NCBI RefSeq assembly: GCF_002072105.2
Contig: NZ_MTBC01000010.1
Span: 62,001 to 126,000, forward strand
Length of the DNA stretch: 64,000 nucleotides
Reading direction: 5' to 3'
From: Croceivirga radicis
GTDB taxonomy: Bacteria; Bacteroidota; Bacteroidia; Flavobacteriales; Flavobacteriaceae
Under the pieces are notes generated by a model. That model did no database searches and was not told where the DNA came from. It saw nothing but the letters and a program-made list of their open reading frames with translations. Numbering within the stretch: the stretch's first letter is position 1; each line of letters starts with the position of its first letter. A program made the translations under genes and the position numbers. Positions 36,212 through 44,465 of this stretch are shown piece after piece.

Positions 36212-37471
36212 TTAGACTGTATTGAGATAGAGTTGTTGTAGGGCTTTGAGGTCAATTTTAACTTTGAACAATCGTTCGTAATCTTTTGCTTGTTGTTTTA
36301 ATGCTGGTGTATTTTGAGATAATTCCCATAAATCAATTATTCCTTGAAATCGATTCAATGATTTTTTCTCTTTAAAAAACGAGTAAGCTTTACTTGTTAT
36401 TTTCCCCGCGAGACTAACATAATTAAGGTTTGATAAAAACTCCTCCGCGGTATCCTGGTTATCTATAACTTTTTCTAATGCACCATCCACTCCTGAAGAT
36501 TTTTTTATATCCCAAAAATGATGCAGAATTCTAGAACTGTTATTGTTATATTTTTTTGAAAATGAATTCCAAAAATCCCTTATTTCATCAATAGCTTCGA
36601 TTTGACTTTTGATGTTATCGGCTTCATCAATCCTTTTTTCAAGTAGTCCAAACGAATTTCTTAAGTCTGTAAAGTCTTCTCTTAGTTGCCTTAATTTAAT
36701 AGGAATATCTGACAATTCTTTGCATTGGGATAGAACTATGGATACTAACGGAGGAATAGGGATTTTTTTATATCCAGTATATTTAGTTAAGGTTTCAATT
36801 TTTTGATTGTGAAATTCAGATAAGATTTTGAAGGATTGATTTGAAGGTAATAATGAATAGTTGACTTCCTTTTGAGCCTTCATTCCGCTATATGGCATAC
36901 AGGAATGACAATTTATATCTGAATTCTCATTGTAAAGACCTTGTAGCATATCTTTTTGAGACCTACCAATAGCTACAATTAAGTAATTAGGCTCTTTCGG
37001 TAAAATATTAAATCCGAAATTTCTCCAGAGATATGGAAACTTTTCGTCTGGTTCCAAAAATACTATGGGTTTGAAGTATTCTGTCTTTATTTCTTCTGAG
37101 GAATTTTTCTGGAAATCATCTATATGGAATTGACTTTCATCTTTACCTTCAATAAATGGCTTACTAAAAAGACACTTACCATAAAATGGACCTAACCAGT
37201 CTCTGAAGATTATCTTGTCTCCTTTGTTAAACAGTATATTATAAATAGGCCTTCCATTTTTGAAAGTGATTTTATTGGTATTTGTAAAATGAAACCATTC
37301 GAGTACAGAAAAATGAAAGGTTTCATTTAGCACATAACTTTCTATAAAACTATTTAGAGAGAAAATAAATTCTTGCTTGGGTTTACCATACCCGCCAATT
37401 ACATAGTCAAGCTCGTCAATTATACTAAAATTTAGGTAGGCAACATTGTAAGGTTTCTCTAAGTCCGCCAT
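36212..37471 (-). CDS. Hypothetical protein, 419 aa (cassette cargo)
   Basis: Not recognised. Soluble, no signal peptide. N-terminal half is beta-rich with aromatic strands (FHFSVLEWFHFTN, IIFRDWLGPFYGKCLF) and a CHSC pair at CHSCMPYSG; the C-terminal half is helical with a coiled-coil-like stretch (RQLREDFTDLRNSFGLLEKR). Could be a defence or toxin-related cargo, but nothing in the sequence proves it. Bounded by exact 10-bp boxes. Confidence 0.6.
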   Translation of the reverse strand: MADLEKPYNVAYLNFSIIDELDYVIGGYGKPKQEFIFSLNSFIESYVLNETFHFSVLEWFHFTNTNKITFKNGRPIYNILFNKGDKIIFRDWLGPFYGKCLFSKPFIEGKDESQFHIDDFQKNSSEEIKTEYFKPIVFLEPDEKFPYLWRNFGFNILPKEPNYLIVAIGRSQKDMLQGLYNENSDINCHSCMPYSGMKAQKEVNYSLLPSNQSFKILSEFHNQKIETLTKYTGYKKIPIPPLVSIVLSQCKELSDIPIKLRQLREDFTDLRNSFGLLEKRIDEADNIKSQIEAIDEIRDFWNSFSKKYNNNSSRILHHFWDIKKSSGVDGALEKVIDNQDTAEEFLSNLNYVSLAGKITSKAYSFFKEKKSLNRFQGIIDLWELSQNTPALKQQAKDYERLFKVKIDLKALQQLYLNTV

Positions 37472-37523
37472 ATTTTGGTCTTCATATTTATTTTTTTCAG
37501 ATTAGTTAAGAGGGTGCTGTAAT

Positions 37524-37660
37524 TAAACACAACGTTCTCGGCTATGATTTCGTTGTGGAATTTCACGCAGTGAACATCCCGCCCGAAATCAAACCTTGGC
37601 TTGAAGTTAAGGATTTCCTTTTAAGGAAATCCGCCCACAATGAATTATAGTCAACTTAAG
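37524..37660 (-). repeat. attC-like hairpin between cassettes 37734 and 36212
   Basis: CGGCTATGATTTCGTTGTGG (37539-37558) pairs with CCACAATGAATTATAG (37635-37650). The loop holds a second perfect hairpin GGATTTCCTT/AAGGAAATCC (37611-37632). The 36212-cassette box TAAACACAAC joins directly to the arm, as in a cassette junction. Confidence 0.8.
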
Positions 37661-37733
37661 TTTAATTCTTTTAAAATTGATGTAATAACAAGAAAGAACG
37701 AAATAGAGAAATAAGGTCAATATAGTTATATTC

Positions 37734-38774
37734 TTAGAAGGAGTTAATTACAGTTACACCACTACTTTTAAACTTATTCATTTCAGGTAATAACGCTATA
37801 CTTTCTTCAAGTGAAATAGTTTTCTCTAAAAGTTTATCTGGAGTTAGTTTTCCTGTTTTTATCATTTCTAAAATTTCGTGGTATTTGTATGCTTGCATAC
37901 CGTGACTTCCTAATATTTCTAGCTCATCAGCGATTACTTTATCCATTGGTATTTGTGGATGTTTATGAGCACCAGCCATTAAGCCAACTTGTATATGTTT
38001 TCCTCTTTTTCGAAGATTAGAAATTGAGTTAAAGCAAGTTTCTTGATGACCTAAAGCATCTAGCGAAACGTGGGCACCTCCTTTAGTTAATTCCTTTATT
38101 TCTCCAATTATATCTTTTGAATTTTTACTATTGATAGTTTCTATTGCACCAAGTTCCTTTGCCAGCTTTAAAGTTTTATCATTTATATCTACTGCAATTA
38201 CTTGTGCACCTAAAGCATTTGCTATCATAATAGCAGATAAGCCAACACCGCCACAACCGTGTACTGCAACAAATTCACCCCCTTTTAGCCCACCTTGTTC
38301 AACAACAGCTCTAAATGAAGTTATAAATCTGCATCCAAGTATACAGGCGGTTTCATATGTTATTTCTTCAGGTAATTTTACAAGGTTTAAATCTGCGTGA
38401 TTTAAGGCCATATATTCTGCAAATGATCCCCAATGTGTAAATCCAGGCTGTGATTGATTGTCACAAACTTGGTGGTTTCCAGAATGACATTGATAGCAAC
38501 TACCACATCCACCTACAAAAGGAACTGTAACACGGTCACCTATTTTAAAATTTTTAATATCCTTTCCAATTTCCACAATTTCTCCTGCTAATTCGTGTCC
38601 CGGAACGTGGGGTAATATGATATCACTATCGTGTCCTTGCCAAGCGTGCCAATCGCTTAAACACATACCTGTTGCTTTAATCTTTATTACTACCCCGTGA
38701 CTTTTTGGTGTTGGATAAGGGACATTATTAATTTGAATATTTCCTTTAAACTCCTCAAATACAGCTGCTTTCAT
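37734..38774 (-). CDS. Zinc-dependent alcohol dehydrogenase (MDR family), cassette cargo
   Basis: 346 residues. Catalytic zinc ligands Cys in GMCLSDWHAWQG and His in PGHELAGEIV; structural zinc cluster in GCGSCYQCHSGNHQVC; Rossmann motif VHGCGGVGLSAIMIA near 170. NAD(P)-dependent oxidation of an alcohol; substrate unknown. The upstream side carries only the head of element B (38798-38831). The downstream box (TCAACTTAAG) does not match its upstream one (TATACCAAC), so this unit's 3' end may have been altered. Confidence 0.92.
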   Translation of the reverse strand: MKAAVFEEFKGNIQINNVPYPTPKSHGVVIKIKATGMCLSDWHAWQGHDSDIILPHVPGHELAGEIVEIGKDIKNFKIGDRVTVPFVGGCGSCYQCHSGNHQVCDNQSQPGFTHWGSFAEYMALNHADLNLVKLPEEITYETACILGCRFITSFRAVVEQGGLKGGEFVAVHGCGGVGLSAIMIANALGAQVIAVDINDKTLKLAKELGAIETINSKNSKDIIGEIKELTKGGAHVSLDALGHQETCFNSISNLRKRGKHIQVGLMAGAHKHPQIPMDKVIADELEILGSHGMQAYKYHEILEMIKTGKLTPDKLLEKTISLEESIALLPEMNKFKSSGVTVINSF

Positions 38775-38797
38775 ATTTTTTTTTTTTTCAAATTATA

Positions 38798-38958
38798 CCA
38801 ACATTGAATATCCGTAATATGATGGATATCCTTCTCGGCTATGATTTCGTTGCGGACTTTTTCAACGGAAAATGTCCGCCTGACTTTAAAGATAATTGAT
38901 TGCAGGAATTTCCAGTTGGAAATTCCGCCCGCAATTAACTATACACTGTGTTGTGCGT
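38798..38958 (-). repeat. attC-like hairpin of cassette 38972 joined to a partial element B
   Basis: CGGCTATGATTTCGTTGCGG (38836-38855) pairs with CCGCAATTAACTATA: the T-to-C change in the left arm relative to the copies at 30405 and 37539 is balanced by A-to-G in the right arm. Loop has the hairpin GGAATTTCC/GGAAATTCC (38905-38926). Gene-side box GTTGTGCGT at 38950-38958. At 38831 the element B palindrome breaks directly into the arm. Confidence 0.78.
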
Positions 38959-38971
38959 TCGTATTTTATTT

Positions 38972-39553
38972 TCAAGAGGTTTCTTTCGTAATCCATTTTC
39001 CAATTGTAGGTGCTTGGTATGCTTTCATTTTTATAATCAATTCATCAATATTGTCACTAATTAAAACCATTTTTCTGTTTATTTCCTTCAAAAGTCCTTT
39101 TGTAACCATATCGTCTAAAAATGCAATCAGATTGTCATAAAATCCATTAATATTTAGGATTCCAATAGGTTTTTTATGAAGTCCTAATTGTCCCCAAGTC
39201 AGCATTTCGAAAAGTTCTTCTATAGTTCCAAAACCTCCGGGAAGAGCAATAACTCCATCGCAGAGTTCATTCATTTTAGTTTTTCTCTCGTGCATTGAGT
39301 TAACTAAAATCAATTCAGTTAATTCATTATGAGCAATTTCTTTTGATTTTAGAAAACGGGGCAAAACTCCTATTACTCTTCCTGAATTTTTTAATGACCC
39401 ATTTGCTACTGCTCCCATTAGTCCAACATTCGCTCCACCGTAAACTAGCTCAATATTTTGATGAGCTAATTTTTTACCAAGCTCTATAGCTTTAAGTTCA
39501 AATTCGTTATCAGTTCCAAAACTTGAACCACAAAAAACTGTAATTCTATTCAT
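38972..39553 (-). CDS. LOG-family (TIGR00730) nucleotide 5'-monophosphate phosphoribohydrolase-like protein
   Basis: 193 residues. Motif PGGFGTIEELFEMLTWGQLG (the PGGxGTxxE signature with catalytic Glu) and GGANVGLMGAVANGSLKNSG. In this family enzymes release adenine-type bases or cytokinins from nucleotides. Found here as a single-gene cassette, with boundary boxes GTTGTGCGT/ACGCACAAC. Confidence 0.92.
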   Translation of the reverse strand: MNRITVFCGSSFGTDNEFELKAIELGKKLAHQNIELVYGGANVGLMGAVANGSLKNSGRVIGVLPRFLKSKEIAHNELTELILVNSMHERKTKMNELCDGVIALPGGFGTIEELFEMLTWGQLGLHKKPIGILNINGFYDNLIAFLDDMVTKGLLKEINRKMVLISDNIDELIIKMKAYQAPTIGKWITKETS

Positions 39554-39576
39554 TAAATATATGTTCTGATTATATG

Positions 39577-39776
39577 ACGCACAACGTTAACTGTATGTTT
39601 TCGTGGCTGACTTCAAGCTAGTGAAATTTCGGTTTACCACGGAGTCAATCTGCAAGATTGACTTGCTAAATTTGTCCTCCGAAGCTAGCCAATCTTGCAG
39701 ATTGACGGGATTTCTACGAAGAACCAAAGCTTGGAAAACCACTAACCAGCTATGAAATATACAGCGTGTTGTACAC
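39577..39776 (-). repeat. attC-like hairpin between cassettes 39788 and 38972
   Basis: CTGTATGTTTTCGTGGCTG (39591-39609) pairs with CAGCTATGAAATATACAG (39747-39764). The gene-side box GTGTTGTACAC (39766-39776) is the exact 11-bp reverse complement of GTGTACAACAC (40273-40283). The loop contains two further palindromes that are copies of each other: GTCAATCTGCAAGATTGAC and CAATCTTGCAGATTG. This is the cleanest site. Confidence 0.82.
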
Positions 39777-39787
39777 TGGCTATTTAG

Positions 39788-40243
39788 TTATCCAATTGTA
39801 CATTCAATCAAGTCATCATTTGACTTAGCCGTTTCAAGAAGTTCTAAAAGCAATTTCATATTTTGAATTTCATCCTCATCAGCTTTTGATTCTTTGAAGA
39901 TATATGGGTTGTCAATAATCACTTTAATTATTTTTAGAATCTTCTCGACTTTAAAAAGTGCAATTATTAATCTATCGTTTTCATACCTGAATGATTGGTC
40001 GCCTATTGAAACAACAAGAATGTGGAATAGAAAGTCTGATTGAAAGTATATCCCTAAATCAGATAGCCATTCATAGTTGTACAAATAATCAAGAGAAACA
40101 GCTCCGCCTCTAAAACTTACAGATTCATTTCTATAGGTTGCTAATTTTTCATAGTCAGCTTCAATTATGTCATACATTTTATATTCACTTACCTTGTATT
40201 CATCTGACTTAGTGATTCTACTAAAGGTTAAATAAACACCCAT
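39788..40243 (-). CDS. Hypothetical protein, 151 aa (cassette cargo)
   Basis: Soluble acidic protein: MGVYLTFSRITKSDEYKVSE, EWLSDLGIYFQSDFLFHILV, ENDRLIIALFKVEKILKIIK. The MGVYLTF opening and size recall DUF1877 (YfbM)-type or immunity-type proteins, but I would not assign it. Unit is bounded by exact 11-bp boxes and is the right-most member of the four-cassette chain. Confidence 0.6.
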   Translation of the reverse strand: MGVYLTFSRITKSDEYKVSEYKMYDIIEADYEKLATYRNESVSFRGGAVSLDYLYNYEWLSDLGIYFQSDFLFHILVVSIGDQSFRYENDRLIIALFKVEKILKIIKVIIDNPYIFKESKADEDEIQNMKLLLELLETAKSNDDLIECTIG

Positions 40244-40272
40244 AATTCATTTTGTTTAGTTAGTTTATGCTT

Positions 40273-40306
40273 GTGTACAACACTTTTGTATAAAACTACT
40301 AAATCT
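40273..40306 (-). repeat. Cassette box plus minimal element B core
   Basis: GTGTACAACAC is followed directly by TTTTGTATAAAACTACTAAA and TCTTAG. The palindrome and tail of element B are absent, so the core alone is conserved here. Right border of the cassette chain. Confidence 0.75.
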
Positions 40307-40400
40307 TAGCTCCAGAATAACTATAAGAAACTATCAATGCTTTTTCTTCTTGTAATAAACTGGAAGAAAAATTTAATATAAAATGAGTTGTTTTATTTTC

Positions 40401-40700
40401 TTAATTAGCATAGTAGTAGGTAAACACACTAATTAGTAGCGTAAGAAAAACGCAGATTAACCAGTTCCATTCAAATTTCTGAGATGTATACAATTGTATT
40501 GTTGAACTTATTAAGGCAAGTAAGACAAAAAGAGCAGCAACTAGGAGTAATCCTATGCCTATGTATATAAGATAGTCTAAACCCGACTTCCAAAAAAAAT
40601 AATTCAACTTAAGGAATAGCAATAGACCGCCTATTACGCTGCATAACAAACCGATGATCAAAAGTTTGTTCACACTAATTTTTAACCCTGTTGCCACCAT
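40401..40700 (-). CDS. Small hypothetical membrane protein, 99 aa
   Basis: Three membrane helices (residues ~10-31, ~43-66, ~78-97) joined by short loops; little else. No family recognised. It lies just outside the cassette chain and has no boundary boxes. Confidence 0.55.
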   Translation of the reverse strand: MVATGLKISVNKLLIIGLLCSVIGGLLLFLKLNYFFWKSGLDYLIYIGIGLLLVAALFVLLALISSTIQLYTSQKFEWNWLICVFLTLLISVFTYYYAN

Positions 40701-40770
40701 TCTATCTATAAATTAACAGTTAACATATCTAAAAGCACACTATCGCCAACACAATACAACATCTATTACC

Positions 40771-41598
40771 TTAATTGGCAGTGGGGAGATATACAAATAC
40801 ATCGCCTTTAAAGGCCATTAAATATGCTTTTTCTTTGCTACCATCCATTAATCTAGAATCCAAAAAAAAACTTCCCTTTTCTATTTCTCCATCATCGTAC
40901 ATTAGGGTTAAAGCACCTTCGGTAACGGTGTAGCTTCCTGTTAAAGAATCATCGCCGGTAGCGGTTAGCACCGTATTTGCACTGGTTAAGGCTACCATGC
41001 TTTTTTTATCCCTGGTAAACCGCTTATCCGCCAGAAAGTAAATGTCATCATTAGAGAAAACCCTTGTTTGCGCAAAATCTGTAGTAGCGCTTAAACTAGA
41101 AGCTGTTTCATAACTATAGAAACCCGCAGGAATTTCTTTAACACTTTTCATCTTTACCATTGTAGCCCAACCCAAGGATAGGCCGCAACACCTATATTTT
41201 CCTGTTTTGCCATCTGCATCCAAAAACAAGGTATCCTTTTCCCTATCTTCTACATACTCTAAAATTACATGTTTTCCGGTTAACTTATAACTTCCATCTT
41301 TTATAGATTTCCATTTCTCCTCATAAAGTGTTTCCGTAAAACTACCATCTGTTCTAAAATAAAATACGTTATCCATACGGCCGGTACTAAAGTCTAAAGC
41401 ATCATGTACCATTTCTACACCTGCATAGACCGTTGGCACCTTAAAAGTTTGACTTGTACCAAATAAGGGAAGTAGCACCAACACCCATAAACAGATACGA
41501 AATACCATGAACAGAAATAATTTACGTTTATTAACCCTTTTTTTGAATACCATAGATTGGTTTAAGATACTAAAATTAGAAAACCTACTTCTTTTCAA
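40771..41598 (-). CDS. Hypothetical exported protein, 275 aa
   Basis: A likely signal peptide follows a basic N-terminus (LFLFMVFRICLWVLVLLPLF, then GTSQ); the true start may be the second Met, 16 codons in. Mature part is beta-rich with two similar halves: a DGSFTETLYEEKWKSIKDGS YKLTGK-type block near 75-105 and NDDIYFLADKRFTRDKKS...GSYTVTEGALTL near 185-245, resembling lipocalin-like 'DUF' sheets. Unknown function. Divergent from the heme oxygenase gene. Confidence 0.6.
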   Translation of the reverse strand: MKRSRFSNFSILNQSMVFKKRVNKRKLFLFMVFRICLWVLVLLPLFGTSQTFKVPTVYAGVEMVHDALDFSTGRMDNVFYFRTDGSFTETLYEEKWKSIKDGSYKLTGKHVILEYVEDREKDTLFLDADGKTGKYRCCGLSLGWATMVKMKSVKEIPAGFYSYETASSLSATTDFAQTRVFSNDDIYFLADKRFTRDKKSMVALTSANTVLTATGDDSLTGSYTVTEGALTLMYDDGEIEKGSFFLDSRLMDGSKEKAYLMAFKGDVFVYLPTAN

Positions 41599-41665
41599 TT
41601 TAAATTCTATGGTAGAATACTTCTTATTCTACTTATATTTATGAGCTCTTTGCTAATTTAAGCCT

Positions 41666-42244
41666 ATGTCTATTCTAACCAACTTAAAGAACGATACTAA
41701 AGCTGCTCACGTTAGGGTAGAAAAAGTAATGGTAAAAGAGCTTAAGGCTATAAATAGCCTTGAAGACTATGGTAAACTTTTGGAGCGCTTGTTTTTGTTC
41801 TACAACCCTTTGGAAAGCAAAGTACACCAATACATAGACCAAGCTATACTACCAGATATTGAAAAAAGAAAACACACCCAGTGGATTTTAAAAGACCTAA
41901 AAGCACTGAATTATACCGTAAACACGAGCACAGAAAGTAAAACACAACAAATAACTTCTACCGCTTACGCGGTTGGTGTTTTGTATGTTATGGAAGGGTC
42001 TACCATGGGCGGCCAAATTATTTCTAAAATGCTTAAAAAGCAGCTGGGCGCCAACACTAGCACCTATTATTTTGATTCGTATAGTGATGAAACCATGGAT
42101 ATGTGGCTTTCCTTTAAAAATAGTATTGCCCAATACGAAACCCATTTGGATAAAGAAGAGGTTTTTAAAGGAGCTAATGAAACCTTTTCTTCCTTAAAAG
42201 AATGGCTAGAGCTCACTTCTATTTTGGAAAATATAAGCGAATAA
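41666..42244 (+). CDS. Biliverdin-producing heme oxygenase (BphO type)
   Basis: 192 residues. Proximal heme ligand His15 in TKAAHVRVEK; distal helix LYVMEGSTMGGQIISKML with the conserved glycines. Cleaves heme to biliverdin, the chromophore of the bacteriophytochrome encoded convergently next to it. Unusually the two genes face each other and overlap by 26 nt at their 3' ends instead of forming an operon. Confidence 0.93.
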   Translation: MSILTNLKNDTKAAHVRVEKVMVKELKAINSLEDYGKLLERLFLFYNPLESKVHQYIDQAILPDIEKRKHTQWILKDLKALNYTVNTSTESKTQQITSTAYAVGVLYVMEGSTMGGQIISKMLKKQLGANTSTYYFDSYSDETMDMWLSFKNSIAQYETHLDKEEVFKGANETFSSLKEWLELTSILENISE

Positions 42245-44462
42245 TAGCCCCTTCATCCTTAACACCGTCTGCCCGTATAAAACCGTTGTGCTTAAGCATT
42301 ATTTTTTTACAAAATGCGAGGCCTATCCCTGTACCTTCAAATTCTGATTTGGAATGTAATCTTGAGAAAATCTTGAAAATTTTATCCTTATGTTCTTGAT
42401 CAAATCCAATACCATTGTCCTTAATTGCCACAACGTGGTATAAATCTGACTTTTCATCTGCTACATCTGTATATACCTGTATAACAACATCCCGTTCTGG
42501 AAATTTAAATTTTAAGGCATTGCTAATTATGTTGAGTACACATTGTTTAATTAAGAATGGGATACCAGATATAGTTGGTAAGTCTTTAGACACTTGCATG
42601 GTTGCCCCTTCTTCTTTTAAACTCTCTTTTATATCTTCTTCTATTTTCACCATTAGTGCATAGAAGTCTATATCTTCTAGTTCTTGAAGCTCTGCACTTG
42701 TTTTGTTGTAATCCAAGATATTCCTTACCAAATTCTGCATACGCTCCGCAGATTTGGCCATTCTGGTAATTCGCTTAACCACAATATCCGTTACTTGGTA
42801 TTGCTCTGGGTTTTCTAACAAGGTAGAGGCCATCATCCGTATTTTACGCAAAGGCTCTTGTAGATCATGCGTGCTGATCCAACTAATGTTTTCAAGCTCC
42901 GTATTTACGGCTTTTAGATTTTCACTTAAAATTCGTTGTCGCTCTTTATCCTCATTGGTAAGTATAGACCTTACCAAGGACTGTAAAAACAATCTAAATT
43001 TTTGTGCAGCTTCTATTTCTGGGGTAAGCCAAGGCTTACTGGTATCTTTTACCCTTTCTTCAAAAGATTGAAATGACTTTCTAGGCGATAAACCATTTTT
43101 GTCTTTTTCTATGGCTTTACTTGGATCACCTGCCCAAGTAATTGTTTTAATGGTAGGCACCCTAAACCAGGCAATATAATTTACATTGTCTAACCTATAA
43201 AAAAGTACGCCAGGAAATTCTTGTAGCACGCCGTTTTCTAGCTGATGTAGCTGTGGCATGTTAGAGGATATAAAGGTATTTTGATTTTTTTCTTTAACCA
43301 ATAAATCTATGTAGGACGCCAATTTGTTCTCTTCTGGAACATTGCCCTTAGTATAATACTCACTGCCTATAAAAGCCACCACACCATTACTATTGCATAA
43401 ATTGTAGATGGCATCGTCATTGAACAATTCTTGTACCGAAGCCCTTACAAAAGGTAGTTCTTTTGCGGTGAGTTTATCTACACACTGGTTTGCCTGGTTG
43501 GAAATCTCATATTGTTCGTTTAAGATCCTAACATCTATTTGAGAGGTAATAAAGTGCCCATGTAACTTAACGGTATTACGCACTTCTTGGCTTAAAAACT
43601 TAGTACCGTAATGGTGGCAGGCTATTAATCCCCAAAGTTTTCCTTTATGTAACAAAGATACCGTTAAGGTGGCACCTACGCCCATATTGTTTAAATACTG
43701 TACGTGTATGGGAGAAACACTCCTAAGTACGGACAAACCTAAATCCAAAGTTTCCAAATTACTTTTATCATAGGTAAACAACTTTACGGGTTGGTAATTG
43801 ACGTCTCCTATAATTCGCAATAAATTTTTGATATAGAGTGCCCTAGCTTGCGGCGGAATATCTGTATGTGGATAATGCAAACCCAAAAACGGCTCAAGAT
43901 GTTCTTCTTTGACTTCGGCGTATACCTCGCCGTTGTATTCTTGGTCAAACTTATAAATCATTACGCGATCGTAACCGGTAATTTCTTTAATAGCCTGGGC
44001 CACGGAATTACATAAATCTTTTAAACTATTGGTGTCTTCTATATAGCTTAGAAGCTTTTTGCTAGCATTGTAAAGTTTGGCTTCTTCATTAGGATGGTTT
44101 TCGGTAGTCTCCCCTTCAACGATAATGGTATTATCAGATTTATGTATGGTAAACGCGAGTAGCTTTCCCGCACAGACCTCGTTAAAGGTTATTTTTTGCT
44201 CCCCGGTATCTTCTTGTATGTCCTTTAAATGGCTATCTAAAGAAAACTCAAAAACTGAATTGATGGGTTTGCCCAAAACCGCCGTATAGTCTATAGCTAG
44301 GAATTCGCTTATATTTTCGCTACAAACATTGATTATACTGGTATTAACGTCCACGGCAATTAAAAAACCATGCGGTTGTATTAGACCCGGTATATGAATA
44401 GCCTCGTCCTCACAGTTTTCTAGATTAACAATATCCCTGTTAACTATATCCCTAAATTCCAT
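42219..44462 (-). CDS. Bacteriophytochrome histidine kinase
   Basis: 747 residues in the order PAS-GAF-PHY-HisKA-HATPase. The biliverdin-binding Cys17 (LENCEDEAIHIPGLIQPHGF) is present; GAF carries YPHTDIPPQARALYIKN near 200 (PASDIP motif equivalent). Phospho-acceptor His is in ISWISTHDLQEPLRKIR (~530). ATP lid: DNGIGFD and GTGIGLAFCKK. Senses red/far-red light. The response regulator gene is 3 nt upstream, so both are co-transcribed. Confidence 0.96.
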   Translation of the reverse strand: MEFRDIVNRDIVNLENCEDEAIHIPGLIQPHGFLIAVDVNTSIINVCSENISEFLAIDYTAVLGKPINSVFEFSLDSHLKDIQEDTGEQKITFNEVCAGKLLAFTIHKSDNTIIVEGETTENHPNEEAKLYNASKKLLSYIEDTNSLKDLCNSVAQAIKEITGYDRVMIYKFDQEYNGEVYAEVKEEHLEPFLGLHYPHTDIPPQARALYIKNLLRIIGDVNYQPVKLFTYDKSNLETLDLGLSVLRSVSPIHVQYLNNMGVGATLTVSLLHKGKLWGLIACHHYGTKFLSQEVRNTVKLHGHFITSQIDVRILNEQYEISNQANQCVDKLTAKELPFVRASVQELFNDDAIYNLCNSNGVVAFIGSEYYTKGNVPEENKLASYIDLLVKEKNQNTFISSNMPQLHQLENGVLQEFPGVLFYRLDNVNYIAWFRVPTIKTITWAGDPSKAIEKDKNGLSPRKSFQSFEERVKDTSKPWLTPEIEAAQKFRLFLQSLVRSILTNEDKERQRILSENLKAVNTELENISWISTHDLQEPLRKIRMMASTLLENPEQYQVTDIVVKRITRMAKSAERMQNLVRNILDYNKTSAELQELEDIDFYALMVKIEEDIKESLKEEGATMQVSKDLPTISGIPFLIKQCVLNIISNALKFKFPERDVVIQVYTDVADEKSDLYHVVAIKDNGIGFDQEHKDKIFKIFSRLHSKSEFEGTGIGLAFCKKIMLKHNGFIRADGVKDEGAIIRLYFPK

Positions 44463-44465
44463 GTC

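Noticed and set aside
35994-40306. Canonical integron attC sites
   Set aside because: The boxes contain GTT/AAC but do not fit GTTRRRY/RYYYAAC, and no integron integrase or attI is in the window, so I call them attC-like only.
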